A stretch of 64,000 nucleotides of DNA, taken from Bacteroidota bacterium (GTDB lineage Bacteria; Bacteroidota; Bacteroidia; Cytophagales; Cytophagaceae). The stretch lies in contig JAEWAY010000036.1 of the NCBI GenBank assembly GCA_023391415.1, forward strand, positions 62,001 to 126,000. The letters are read 5' to 3'. Below the pieces are notes generated by a model. The model made no database searches. It was not told the DNA's origin and saw nothing but the letters and a program-made list of their open reading frames with translations. The position numbers were made by a program, and so were the translations under genes. Shown here in pieces: positions 33,501 to 41,413 of the stretch (positions within the stretch are counted from its first letter, which is position 1; every line of letters begins with the position of its first letter).

Positions 33501-34964
33501 GCCATACGTCTCCGTCCGGTACTGATGACAGCGTCCGTTGCCTCTCTGGGGTTTTTGCCCATGGCTTTTTCCACCTCGGCCGGAGCCGAAGTACAAAGAC
33601 CACTCGCTACTGTCGTGATCGGTGGCTTGATAACTTCTACGATTCTTACCCTGTTTGTGCTTCCTGTACTCTATATACTTTTTGAAAGAATGGATTTCAA
33701 ATTCCGTACGCGGAGCGCCGCGCTTGTTCTACTTTCCTTATTAGCCTTCTCGCCTTTCAAAAGCAAAGCGCGAACCGGCAATACGGCTGATACGCTCTAC
33801 CTTGAGCAGGCGATCAAAATAGCGCTTGAAAAAAATCCCGGCATTCGGGAAGCGACGCTTGAAAAAGACCGCTTGTACACACTGAAAAAAACGGCAATTA
33901 GTATTCAGCCTACGAGTGTCAGCGGAGCATATGGTCAGTTTGACAGCTTCGCCAACGACAATTCCTTTACTATTTCCCAGGATTTTGACAATCCACTGGA
34001 ATATTCCACTATAGGCAGGTTGCTCAACGAAGATTACAAAGCCGGAGTATTGGCCTACGAACATGCCAGGAAACAACTCGAGAGAGACGTCAAACTAATT
34101 TATTATCAGGCCCTCGTCGCCAGGGAACGAATCCATACACTTCGGCAGCTCGATACGCTGTACAGCCAGTTTGACCAATTCGCCAAACTCAAATACGAGG
34201 TTGGTGAATCTCCATACCTGGAAATCATTTCGGCGGAAACACGACTACTCGAAATCCGAAACCGGATTTTCATAGCGGAAGCCGATTATCGCGGTTTGTA
34301 TCAAAAGCTGAAAACCCTGATCGTTTATGAAGAAAACTTCGCGCTGGCGCGGGAGCCGATTGTCTATACGCCTGCCCGAAAAGATACGGCCGAATACGCC
34401 AGTCATCCGCTGATGCTGGCTGCCAGACAAAATATAAGTTCGGCGGAAGCTACCCGGAAACTGGAAACCACACGCATGTTGCCCAGCATAAATCTCGGAT
34501 TCCATTCACAGACGCTACAGGGTTTCCATCCTATCAATCAGCAGGGGGATGAGGTTTACGCGGGCAAAGACACACGATTCAACAATGTTTCCGCAGGTCT
34601 TGCCATTCCGATCTGGTTTGGTCCCCAAAAGGCTCGTATCAAAGCCGCTCAGATAGGTATTTTGAAAGCAAAGGCGAACCTGGACAACGTCTCGCTGGAG
34701 ATTAAAACCGCTATCACCGGGACATATGCCAACTATCAGAAATACTATGAGTCGCATACGTTTTATACCGAATCCGCCCTGCCTCAGGCGAGTAAACTTA
34801 CGGAATTTTCCTATAAAGCCTATCGCGCGGGCGAAGCGGGTTATACAGAACTGTTGCAAAACATCAACGACGCCAATCAGATCAAGCTCAATTATCTGAA
34901 CATTCTTGAGCAATTAAATCAAAACGCTATTCAACTCGACTATTTACTTGGAGGAAATCAATAA
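30600..34964 (+). CDS. CzcA/CusA-type RND heavy-metal efflux pump fused to a TolC-like channel
   Basis: This 1454-residue protein is two proteins in one. Residues 1-1030 are a complete HME-RND transporter: helix 4 carries DFGLIVDGAVIIVE with D400, D406 and E413, the proton-relay pattern of CzcA-like Co/Zn/Cd pumps rather than the Cu/Ag CusA form. The pump ends in LVLPVLYILFERM-type helix 12. After basic residues (RTR, 1036-1038) comes a hydrophobic stretch, SAALVLLSLLAFSPFKSKA (1039-1057), and then a TolC/CzcC outer-membrane channel domain to residue 1454 (LEQAIKIALEKNPGI onwards). The whole inner and outer membrane route is thus one polypeptide. The stop overlaps the adaptor start (TAATG). 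Confidence 0.93.
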   Translation: MIDQLIAYCVRNKIIVFTGVLMLIAWGIYSLKNLAIDAVPDITNNQVQVITTSQTLAAQEVEQFITYPVEIALANIPGIEEIRSISRFGLSVVTVVFEENMDILKARQLVSERLLVAREAIPEAMGKPELGPIITGLSEIYQYILEPAEGYEDKFSLMELRTIQDWIIKRQLLGIAGVAEVSSFGGYLKEYEVALNPNKLRSFNLTIPDVHAALTGNNENTGSAYIEKNSEAYFIRGLGLVRSLEDIRNIRVATLEGLPVLIRDIAEVDYGSAVRYGAMTNGSKGETVGGIVLMLKDANSNEVSKLVDEKIQSIQASLPEGVKIHVFLDRSDLISRAISTVTKNLVEGGLIVVFVLVLFLGNLRAGLVVASVIPLSMLFALGMMNLSGISGNLMSLGAIDFGLIVDGAVIIVEAIIHRLHNLNPDRLKSREDFNNEVINASVKIRKSAAFGELIIMIVYLPILALTGIEGKMFKPMAITVTFAILGALILSMTYVPAASSLFLKRSDKENFSDRLTRRVIALYTPALKRILKRKTLVWTSALALFISSLFAFSGLGGEFIPNLDEGDFAIEFRLTPGSSLSQTVETTLKAGEILEKNFPEVKDIIGKIGTAEIPTDPMPMEACDLIVILKDKSEWTSAETKDELAAKMEEKLSVLPGVALGFMQPIQMRFNELMTGAKQDIVIKLFGEDLDILAVNAEKAGKLIRNVKGIGDIYIEKTRGLPQIIVDYKREKMARYGVDIATTNQILRTAFAGEQAGIVYEEQKRFDLKMRLDKTYRSSIEDLKNLYIPTNNGAQIPMSEIADISIREGPSQISRERAQRKIIIGLNVRNRDIKNVVNDVEEILNAQLKLPAGYFIEYGGQFKNLEEGQQRLMMIVPIALLIILLLLYTTFNSVRHALLIFTAIPFAIVGGIFALVIRGLPFSISAGIGFIALSGVAVLNGIVLIAIFNDLKEQGVKDLYQRVIEGTAIRLRPVLMTASVASLGFLPMAFSTSAGAEVQRPLATVVIGGLITSTILTLFVLPVLYILFERMDFKFRTRSAALVLLSLLAFSPFKSKARTGNTADTLYLEQAIKIALEKNPGIREATLEKDRLYTLKKTAISIQPTSVSGAYGQFDSFANDNSFTISQDFDNPLEYSTIGRLLNEDYKAGVLAYEHARKQLERDVKLIYYQALVARERIHTLRQLDTLYSQFDQFAKLKYEVGESPYLEIISAETRLLEIRNRIFIAEADYRGLYQKLKTLIVYEENFALAREPIVYTPARKDTAEYASHPLMLAARQNISSAEATRKLETTRMLPSINLGFHSQTLQGFHPINQQGDEVYAGKDTRFNNVSAGLAIPIWFGPQKARIKAAQIGILKAKANLDNVSLEIKTAITGTYANYQKYYESHTFYTESALPQASKLTEFSYKAYRAGEAGYTELLQNINDANQIKLNYLNILEQLNQNAIQLDYLLGGNQ

Positions 34965-36196
34965 TGAAATCGCTATATCTTACTACAATTATATTTTCAT
35001 TTCTGCTCGCTCTTTTTATCGAAAGCGGGTGTCAGCCGGGCAAACACTCTCATGATGATCACGAGCATGCGCATGATCAGGGCGAATCGGAAAAAAATGA
35101 TCAAAATGAATCCGAATCACATCTGACGCTGACAAAAAAACAAATCGATATCATCGGCATGCGAATCGGATTTCCCTCTCCTCAATACCTTGAAGGAATG
35201 ATACCGGCCAATGGAACACTTGAGCTCCCCCCGCAAAATAAAGCGGCTGTTTCTTCCCTAGTGGGAGGATTAATCAGCAGAATATTTGTTATTCAGGGAG
35301 ATAAGGTCAGCGCCGGGCAAACACTCGCTATCATCGAAAATCCGGAAATAATACAACTACAGGAAAACTACCTGAAGGCCCGCGCCGATCTGGAATACGC
35401 CCGCGATGAATTTGAACGGCAGGAAATACTGGCCGATGAAAAAGTTGTAGCGACTAAAAAGTTTCAAATGGCTCTGACGGACTATGAAAATAAAAAAACC
35501 ATAGCGGCCAGCCTCGAAAGTCAACTCAGGCTGCTGGCCGTATCCATCGAAGACGTCAGAAAAGGCAAACTGGTTTCCAGTATACCTGTAAAAACTCCCA
35601 TCAACGGATATATACATCGCGTCAATATCGCGACCGGATCATACGCCAGTCCTGGTATCGAACTATTTTCGGTCGTGGACAATCATCACGTGCATATAGA
35701 TCTGCATATATTTGAAAAAGACGCGGATAAAGTCAAAGTAGGTCAGAAAGTCTTGTTCGGGTTCGCTGAAAAAAGCGAAAAAAACTACGAAGCCGAAATT
35801 TTCGCCGTTGGCAAAGCCTACGATGAAACGAGCAGATCCATTGGGATCCACGCCGAGATACGCGACAATAAAAGTGAACTTCTGATGCCCGGAATGTATG
35901 TTCACGCGCGTATAGTCACTGAGCAACGCCGGGTCGAAGCACTGCCGGAAGAAGCCTTTGTCATGATGGGTGAGCTCCATTATGTATACGCCCTTACCGA
36001 TACGATCATAGGCGGAGATACCAACTATATATTTACCAAATTTCCGGTAAAGATGGGGATCAGCGACAATGGTTTCAGCGCTTATACCTTTATAGAACAA
36101 CCATCCGCCAATTATCCATTGGCGCTAAAAGGCGCCTATTACCTGAAAGCCATGGAAATTCAAAGCCAGGGTGGGGATCCCGGGCACAGTCATTGA
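34964..36196 (+). CDS. Periplasmic adaptor subunit of the RND metal efflux pump
   Basis: This 410-residue membrane-fusion protein links the RND pump to the outer-membrane channel. It has a lipoprotein signal (lipobox IESGC, Cys23) and a His-rich metal-binding N-terminus (KHSHDDHEHAHD). The hybrid of lipoyl and hairpin domains begins near residue 75 (VSSLVGGLISRIFVIQGDKV), and the beta-barrel and membrane-proximal domains run to the C-terminus, which ends GHSH. A good Shine-Dalgarno GGAGG precedes the ATG at 34964, which overlaps the pump stop by one base. It forms one translationally coupled operon with the pump. Confidence 0.93.
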   Translation: MKSLYLTTIIFSFLLALFIESGCQPGKHSHDDHEHAHDQGESEKNDQNESESHLTLTKKQIDIIGMRIGFPSPQYLEGMIPANGTLELPPQNKAAVSSLVGGLISRIFVIQGDKVSAGQTLAIIENPEIIQLQENYLKARADLEYARDEFERQEILADEKVVATKKFQMALTDYENKKTIAASLESQLRLLAVSIEDVRKGKLVSSIPVKTPINGYIHRVNIATGSYASPGIELFSVVDNHHVHIDLHIFEKDADKVKVGQKVLFGFAEKSEKNYEAEIFAVGKAYDETSRSIGIHAEIRDNKSELLMPGMYVHARIVTEQRRVEALPEEAFVMMGELHYVYALTDTIIGGDTNYIFTKFPVKMGISDNGFSAYTFIEQPSANYPLALKGAYYLKAMEIQSQGGDPGHSH

Positions 36197-36205
36197 TAGT
36201 AAAAT

Positions 36206-36256
36206 AATAACAAGGATCATTGAGGTAATTAGACCGACTTCATTATCCTTGTTATT
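36206..36256. repeat. 12-base inverted repeat between the adaptor and the AraC-type regulator
   Basis: AATAACAAGGAT at 36206-36217 and ATCCTTGTTATT at 36245-36256 are a perfect inverted repeat with a 27-base spacer. It starts 9 bases after the adaptor stop and ends 35 bases before the regulator start. No T-run follows on the plus strand, so it is less likely a plain terminator; it may be an operator of the regulator or an RNA processing hairpin. Confidence 0.6.
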
Positions 36257-36291
36257 CTGCTCACGAGGTATTTTTATTTAAAGAACTTATT

Positions 36292-36855
36292 ATGAAAGAA
36301 ATAAAGCTTCATATTAAAAATATGGTATGTCCGAGATGCGTGCGAGTCGTCAGAGAGGAACTGGAAGCCGCCGGCTTCCGGGTTAATCAGGTATCGTTGG
36401 GAGAAGCCATCATAGAAGCCGATACCGAAAACGATCTCGAAAAAATCAGGCCGATTCTCACCAACGCGGGCTTTGAACTTATTGATGACAAGAATATCGC
36501 TCTTGTCGAAAAGATCAAAACGCTTATTATCGAAATCATCCACCATGGCAGGGAAAAGAATAATCTGAACTTTTCAGATATTATCGCCCGGGAAATAGGC
36601 AGGGATTACCATACATTAAGTACTCTTTTCTCATCTATTGAGAATACGACGATCGAAAAATACATTATTGGGCAAAAAATTGAAAAAGTGAAAGAGTTTC
36701 TGTTTTACGATGAACTCAATCTGAGCGAGATCGCCTGGCGATTGGATTACAGCAGCTCCGCGCATCTGTCGGCTCAATTCAAGCAGGTCACCGGAATGAC
36801 TCCTACCCAGTTTAAGAAAAACAAGGGAAAACACTCATCCATCGATAAGTTATAG
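36292..36855 (+). CDS. HMA domain fused to AraC-type helix-turn-helix regulator
   Basis: This 187-residue protein has an N-terminal HMA-like ferredoxin-fold domain (about 1-70) with the metal motif NMVCPRCVRVV (Cys13 and Cys16), and a C-terminal AraC/XylS helix-turn-helix domain (about 85-180, with LSEIAWRLDYSSSAHLSAQF and VTGMTPTQFKK). It is probably a cytoplasmic metal sensor that binds a metal through the two cysteines and controls the efflux operon just upstream. The start is the ATG at 36292. AraC proteins usually activate, so metal-dependent induction of the pump is the simplest model, which is inference. Confidence 0.88.
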   Translation: MKEIKLHIKNMVCPRCVRVVREELEAAGFRVNQVSLGEAIIEADTENDLEKIRPILTNAGFELIDDKNIALVEKIKTLIIEIIHHGREKNNLNFSDIIAREIGRDYHTLSTLFSSIENTTIEKYIIGQKIEKVKEFLFYDELNLSEIAWRLDYSSSAHLSAQFKQVTGMTPTQFKKNKGKHSSIDKL

Positions 36856-36943
36856 CTGACCATTGGCGCCGCTTTTAAACAATTCATTCGCGTAAAGCAT
36901 TTACTATAAAAGTATGTAAATCAGATTAAGGCTTGGCGCGACT

Positions 36944-37702
36944 ATGAAGAACAGGAATATCGCCTATGTTTTTCCCATACAAATTCTGCTGCTTCTATTC
37001 CTGAGCGATTGCTCCATCAAGAAAAACGAAAACAAGCTCAGCCGGTCCATACCAGACAATCTCAATCGGGCCGCGCCACTTAGCTTGCTCTATTATTCCT
37101 GTCCACAGCATCCTCAGATACGCCAGTACAATCCGGGCCTATGCTCCATATGCCGTTCAGACCTGATTAAAAGCGGAGCGCTGGTTCAGGAAAGCGACAC
37201 TCCTGAATCACGCCATTATCCGGTATATAAAAGCTTTCATCCGGTATATATTCCATTGAACGAAATAGCTCTTTCCATCGACTCCATAAACGATTATCGG
37301 CCATATTCCCTACTGGTACGCCTATCCGGAGAATCCGCGGCCATATTCAGATCCAATCAGGTCATACGCCTGGTCGATCAGCAAAATGACAAGGAAATAC
37401 TCGCCTATCTCGAGTATCAGGATAAAGGGCGGCTACAAAACCGAACCGCCAGAATTACTTTTATTTCCAGCAACAACCATGTTGGCCAGCATATAGGTGA
37501 TCTGAAAATAAAAGCGTACAAAGAAGGATTGTGGGTGCCGGTCAATTGTCTGATAACTAATCATGAATCCGTAGCCGTCTTATTATACCGTGATCGTACT
37601 CACGATATTTCCATAATAAAAACAGGTATTGAATCCGGTCGATTCATCGAGGTAACGGAAGGCCTCCACCCTGGCGATACGCTACTGCTGCTCCATGAAT
37701 AG
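36944..37702 (+). CDS. Lipoprotein with heavy-metal-binding motif, reduced adaptor-like protein
   Basis: This 252-residue protein has a lipoprotein signal (lipobox LSDC, Cys23) and a heavy-metal-binding domain YYSCPQHPQIRQYNPGLCSI (about 50-69, C53, H56, C67, C70 with SIC following), which is the short YHS-like motif found at the N-terminus of many CusB adaptors. The rest has the beta-barrel and membrane-proximal parts of an adaptor (ending in VTEGLHPGDTLLLLHE, like the CusB C-terminus) but lacks the lipoyl and helical hairpin that contacts a TolC channel. It lies 88 bases after the regulator. It may be an accessory metal-handling lipoprotein or a decayed adaptor. Confidence 0.75.
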   Translation: MKNRNIAYVFPIQILLLLFLSDCSIKKNENKLSRSIPDNLNRAAPLSLLYYSCPQHPQIRQYNPGLCSICRSDLIKSGALVQESDTPESRHYPVYKSFHPVYIPLNEIALSIDSINDYRPYSLLVRLSGESAAIFRSNQVIRLVDQQNDKEILAYLEYQDKGRLQNRTARITFISSNNHVGQHIGDLKIKAYKEGLWVPVNCLITNHESVAVLLYRDRTHDISIIKTGIESGRFIEVTEGLHPGDTLLLLHE

Positions 37703-37708
37703 TTTGAA

Positions 37709-39985
37709 CTAATCTTCTTCCGGAAGAAAGAAATCCGGATCCGCCGTCAACATAAGAGAATCCGCCTGGAGCGAATCGACTACAGGGTCCGGACAATGTA
37801 TGTCGACCGAATAACCGGAAGGTTTTGGAAAATATCCGGGACGGATATCCAGAGAGGTATCCGCGTATACTTTCTCCATAAAAATGCCGAAAATCGGCAA
37901 GGCTGTTTTAGAGCCTTCTCCCGTCGCGCTGGTCCTAAAATGGATACAGCGATCTTCTCCCCCTACCCACATTCCGGCCACCAGGTCTTTGGTCACTCCC
38001 ACAAACCATCCGTCGGAGTAATTGGAGGTTGTGCCGGTTTTTCCTCCAATCTGGTTGCCCCGGAAAATATCATAGGAAAACAAAGCCTGCGAGGTGCCCC
38101 CGCGCACTTCCGTACCTCCAGCCAGCATGTAGACCATGGTATACGCCTGCTCCGGCGTCAGGGCGATCCGAGTTTCCGGATTCGCTTCATACAACACGTT
38201 GCCCTTTCTGTCTTCAACGCGGTTGATATAGTAAGGCTCAATATAAACACCGCTATTGACGAAGGCGGCGTACGCTCCCGTCAGCTCATAGACAGACACG
38301 TCGCTCGGACCAAGCGCGAGGGATGGAAAAGGCGCCAATTCACTCTGGACGCCAAGCATTTTAGCTGTCTTAATCACTTCTTCATGCCCCACCTGCTGCA
38401 TAAGAGCCGCGGCCACCGTATTGATCGACCTGGCCATGGCTTCGCGCAAGGTCATATTTTCTCCTGTAAACACCCAATCCGCGTTTTTAGGAGACCAGCG
38501 CTTTTTCACTCCGTCCTCCTCATAGGTAATAGTCAAAGCCTGATCGATGATCCGGTCGCATGGCGTATATCCCTGCCTGATGGCGGCCGCGTACATCAAT
38601 GGCTTGAAGGCCGATCCAGGCTGCCGTTTCGCCTGCTTTACATGATCGTATTGAAAATACTGATGATTATTGCCTCCGATCCAAGCCTTTATTTCTCCGG
38701 TTTGTGGTTTAACCGCCATAAATCCGGTATGAAGAAAATGCTTATAATACGCCAGAGAATCCTTCATGCTAAATGTGGTATCTTTGCCTCCATCCCATGA
38801 AAAAACCCTCATTCTCCTTGGCAAATTGAGGTAATACTCGATAGAGTCTTCACGCGAGCCATATTTTTCTTTCAGATACTGATAATATGACGTGTTGACG
38901 ATAGCATTGTCAATAAAACCGGGAATTTCCTTCTTATTCTCATATATCCACGGATTCTTACCCTCCCAGTGGTTGAGAAAACGCTTATGTAGCGCGCGCA
39001 TATGCTTTTCCACCGCCGCCTCCGCGTGCTTCTGCAAGGCGTAGTTGAGCGTAGTATGCACAATCAGGCCTTCGGAGTACATATCGATATCCCGAACGGA
39101 GCACCATTCTGTTATAAAACGCGTTACTTCCGCTCGAAAATAAGGAGCGAGGGTTTCTTCCGATTCCATAAGCCTGCTCTGATACCTGACATTAAGCGGC
39201 AGAGATGAAAAATATTTCAACTGATTTTCTGAGATCTTGCCGGCGTCGCGCATGAGCTTAAGCACCACATTTCTCCGGGTATAGGCATTTTCCGGATTAA
39301 TCGCCGGATTATATGTAGTAGTCGCCTTTAACGCGCCAATCAGGGTGGCCGCCTGACCTGGATGTAGACTGTCCGGCGATATGTTAAAAAAACGTTTGGC
39401 CGCTACTTTGATTCCAAAAGAATTGCTGCCAAAATCCACCGTATTGAGATACAAAGTCAAAATCTCCTTTTTGGTATAATTTCTCTCAAGTCGGATAGCC
39501 GTAATCCATTCCTTGATTTTATAAATTATCTGCCGGCAACCGGAAACAGCGTTTAGCAATCCATCAGAGTCCACCCGGGTTTTATATAAGTTTTTCGCTA
39601 ACTGCTGGGTAATCGTACTTCCTCCCCGCTGTCCTCCCCTCACCATGTACCAAAAAATAGCGGCCATGCTGGTCGCGTCGATGCCCGAATGCTCGTAAAA
39701 GCGTAGATCTTCCGTAGCGATCAGCGCGTCTATCACCACAGGGGCTATCTCTTCATAGGAAACCGGCATCCGTTTTTCCCTGAAATAACGGCCAAGCAAT
39801 TCCCCTTCTTCTGAAAGGACCTCAACAGGTAAGTCCGTTTTGGGATTTTCGAGCTGGCTGGCGTCCGGTAAGGAGCCAAAAAGATACAAAAAATTATAGC
39901 GGACTCCCGCTATCAATACGATTACCAACAGGACGATACCTAGAAAAACGCCCCATATCCATTTGATTATTCGTCGCGCCGACAT
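37709..39985 (-). CDS. Penicillin-binding protein 1A (glycosyltransferase and transpeptidase)
   Basis: This 758-residue class A PBP polymerises and crosslinks peptidoglycan. It has an N-terminal membrane anchor (about 10-30) and a GT51 glycosyltransferase domain with ATEDLRFYEHSGID (catalytic E92) and GGSTITQQLAKNLY (about 116-129). The transpeptidase domain has RQPGSAFKPLMYAA (SxxK, S458 and K461), the SxN motif RSINTV and the KTG motif GGKTGTTSNYSDGWF. All catalytic residues are present. The start is the ATG at 39985. It is convergent with the metal island (6 bases apart) and 141 bases downstream of the CDF gene. Confidence 0.95.
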   Translation of the reverse strand: MSARRIIKWIWGVFLGIVLLVIVLIAGVRYNFLYLFGSLPDASQLENPKTDLPVEVLSEEGELLGRYFREKRMPVSYEEIAPVVIDALIATEDLRFYEHSGIDATSMAAIFWYMVRGGQRGGSTITQQLAKNLYKTRVDSDGLLNAVSGCRQIIYKIKEWITAIRLERNYTKKEILTLYLNTVDFGSNSFGIKVAAKRFFNISPDSLHPGQAATLIGALKATTTYNPAINPENAYTRRNVVLKLMRDAGKISENQLKYFSSLPLNVRYQSRLMESEETLAPYFRAEVTRFITEWCSVRDIDMYSEGLIVHTTLNYALQKHAEAAVEKHMRALHKRFLNHWEGKNPWIYENKKEIPGFIDNAIVNTSYYQYLKEKYGSREDSIEYYLNLPRRMRVFSWDGGKDTTFSMKDSLAYYKHFLHTGFMAVKPQTGEIKAWIGGNNHQYFQYDHVKQAKRQPGSAFKPLMYAAAIRQGYTPCDRIIDQALTITYEEDGVKKRWSPKNADWVFTGENMTLREAMARSINTVAAALMQQVGHEEVIKTAKMLGVQSELAPFPSLALGPSDVSVYELTGAYAAFVNSGVYIEPYYINRVEDRKGNVLYEANPETRIALTPEQAYTMVYMLAGGTEVRGGTSQALFSYDIFRGNQIGGKTGTTSNYSDGWFVGVTKDLVAGMWVGGEDRCIHFRTSATGEGSKTALPIFGIFMEKVYADTSLDIRPGYFPKPSGYSVDIHCPDPVVDSLQADSLMLTADPDFFLPEED

Positions 39986-40126
39986 CTATACCTACAAATA
40001 ATACGTATTTCGCTAAATATACGTCAAATTACGCAATCGCGTAGGAGAAGATTCATAAGAAATTTTCCTATTCCAAAATACCAGACTCGCGATCAGACAC
40101 CTACAAAACCTGATCACCCTATTTTT

Positions 40127-41023
40127 TTAATCATCCGGAGCTTCAAACGCCGGATCAAATGGTTCGATATGCACAAATACATTGATGATCTGGGGTCTTT
40201 TCATCAACAGTTCGTCTTTTACCTTATGCGCGATCTCATGACCGCGACGGACCGATATTTTTCCATCGACCACCACATGCATATCCACATAATATTCAAA
40301 ACCCATCTTACGGATATAGACCTTGTCCAGCCCAAGTACACCATCGACGGAAGCCGCGAGTCTCCGCACTTCCTCCACCAGTTCCTCCGGAGGAGCCGCG
40401 TCCATAATCTCACCAACGGCCGGCCTGAGGATATTCACCGCGTTGTACAGAATAATAAGGGAAGCGAAACAAGCGGCCCAGTCATCCGCGCTTTCATATC
40501 CCGGTCCACCGATGATCGCGATCAGAATACCAATAAAAGCGGCTAGTGAAGTAATCGCGTCGCCCCGATGGTGCCAGGCGTCAGCCCTCAGCGATACGCT
40601 ATTGGTCTCTAGCCCGGCTTTGAGAACAAAGCGAAACAGAAGCTCCTTGACTATCACGACCAGTATCAATACATACAGCGTAAACGCGGATGGCAGCTCA
40701 TGAGGTGTAAAAGCGTTTCTAACACTCGAATATATGATAAAAATGGCCGCGCCGATCAAAGTCAGGCCCACCACGGCTCCAGCGATCGGCTCCGCCTTGC
40801 CGTGCCCATATGGAAAGCGCTTATTGGGAGCTTTGGTGGAAACCTTGATCCCGAAAAAAACGACCATAGATGTAAACACATCGGACAAGGACTCGATAGC
40901 GTCAGCGATAAGGGCATAAGAATTTCCCCAATATCCCGCGCAACCTTTGACGACCGCGAGGAACAAATTGCTGACTATACCGACCAATGTGGTTCTAAGA
41001 CCTTTTTGTGAAAAGCTATTCAA
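40127..41023 (-). CDS. Cation diffusion facilitator family transporter
   Basis: This 298-residue protein has six membrane helices (about 10-215) and a C-terminal cytoplasmic ferredoxin-like domain (about 220-290, VEEVRRLAASVDGVLGLDKV). The metal site signatures are ADAIESLSDVF in helix 2 (an E-x3-D pattern) and ADAWHHRGDAITS in helix 5 (H-x3-D). CDF proteins export Zn, Fe, Mn, Co or Ni using the proton gradient; the E-x3-D in helix 2 differs from the usual H/D-x3-D, so the metal is uncertain. The start is a TTG at 41023, because no ATG is available. With the metal island nearby it may add to metal tolerance. Confidence 0.9.
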   Translation of the reverse strand: MNSFSQKGLRTTLVGIVSNLFLAVVKGCAGYWGNSYALIADAIESLSDVFTSMVVFFGIKVSTKAPNKRFPYGHGKAEPIAGAVVGLTLIGAAIFIIYSSVRNAFTPHELPSAFTLYVLILVVIVKELLFRFVLKAGLETNSVSLRADAWHHRGDAITSLAAFIGILIAIIGGPGYESADDWAACFASLIILYNAVNILRPAVGEIMDAAPPEELVEEVRRLAASVDGVLGLDKVYIRKMGFEYYVDMHVVVDGKISVRRGHEIAHKVKDELLMKRPQIINVFVHIEPFDPAFEAPDD

Positions 41024-41413
41024 AACACTAAGCTAAAAACGATTCCACCCTACCTGGTTAATTTAAAAAACGCCCGAAACTATTTACCCACGGATTTCCA
41101 TTAATCAGGCCGTATACCAACCCTTTACCAGGTCAACGTCGCGATCAAACCCAATGTTTGATCAACAACCTGACAAATAGTTTAGTAGAAGCTTAGAACG
41201 AAAGTACATAAAATAAACAACAAAAAACATCCGACCCCGTTCACTAAAACAACCATGGTATCGGATTTTCACCTGACAACCGGCACTGAAAATCCCCTTT
41301 ATAAGCCTCCTAAGAATGTGACTCCAATTAAGAAAAATTATTAAGTACAAACTTTTTTCGGAAAGTTTTTTGAGTTATTTTCGCTCACATTGAAACGAAA
41401 ATTTTTTCATACT
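41024..41413. other. Intergenic region between the CDF gene and citrate synthase, with a palindrome
   Basis: This 390-base divergent region holds no gene I support. At 41143-41163 a perfect palindrome GATCAAAC-CCAAT-GTTTGATC is present, a possible operator. Near 41376-41383 TATTTTCG is one base from the -7 consensus and could belong to the gltA promoter. Confidence 0.5.

Noticed and set aside
36206..36256. Inverted repeat as a plain intrinsic terminator of the efflux operon
   Set aside because: The 27-base loop is long and no T-run follows, so I list it as a repeat and possible operator instead.
37796..38800. Open frame of 334 codons on the plus strand opposite the PBP1A gene
   Set aside because: PBP1A has all catalytic motifs on the minus strand; the antisense frame has no recognisable feature.
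41162..41350. Open frame of 62 codons on the minus strand upstream of the CDF gene
   Set aside because: Composition is typical of AT-rich intergenic DNA, and it overlaps the palindrome; no domain.
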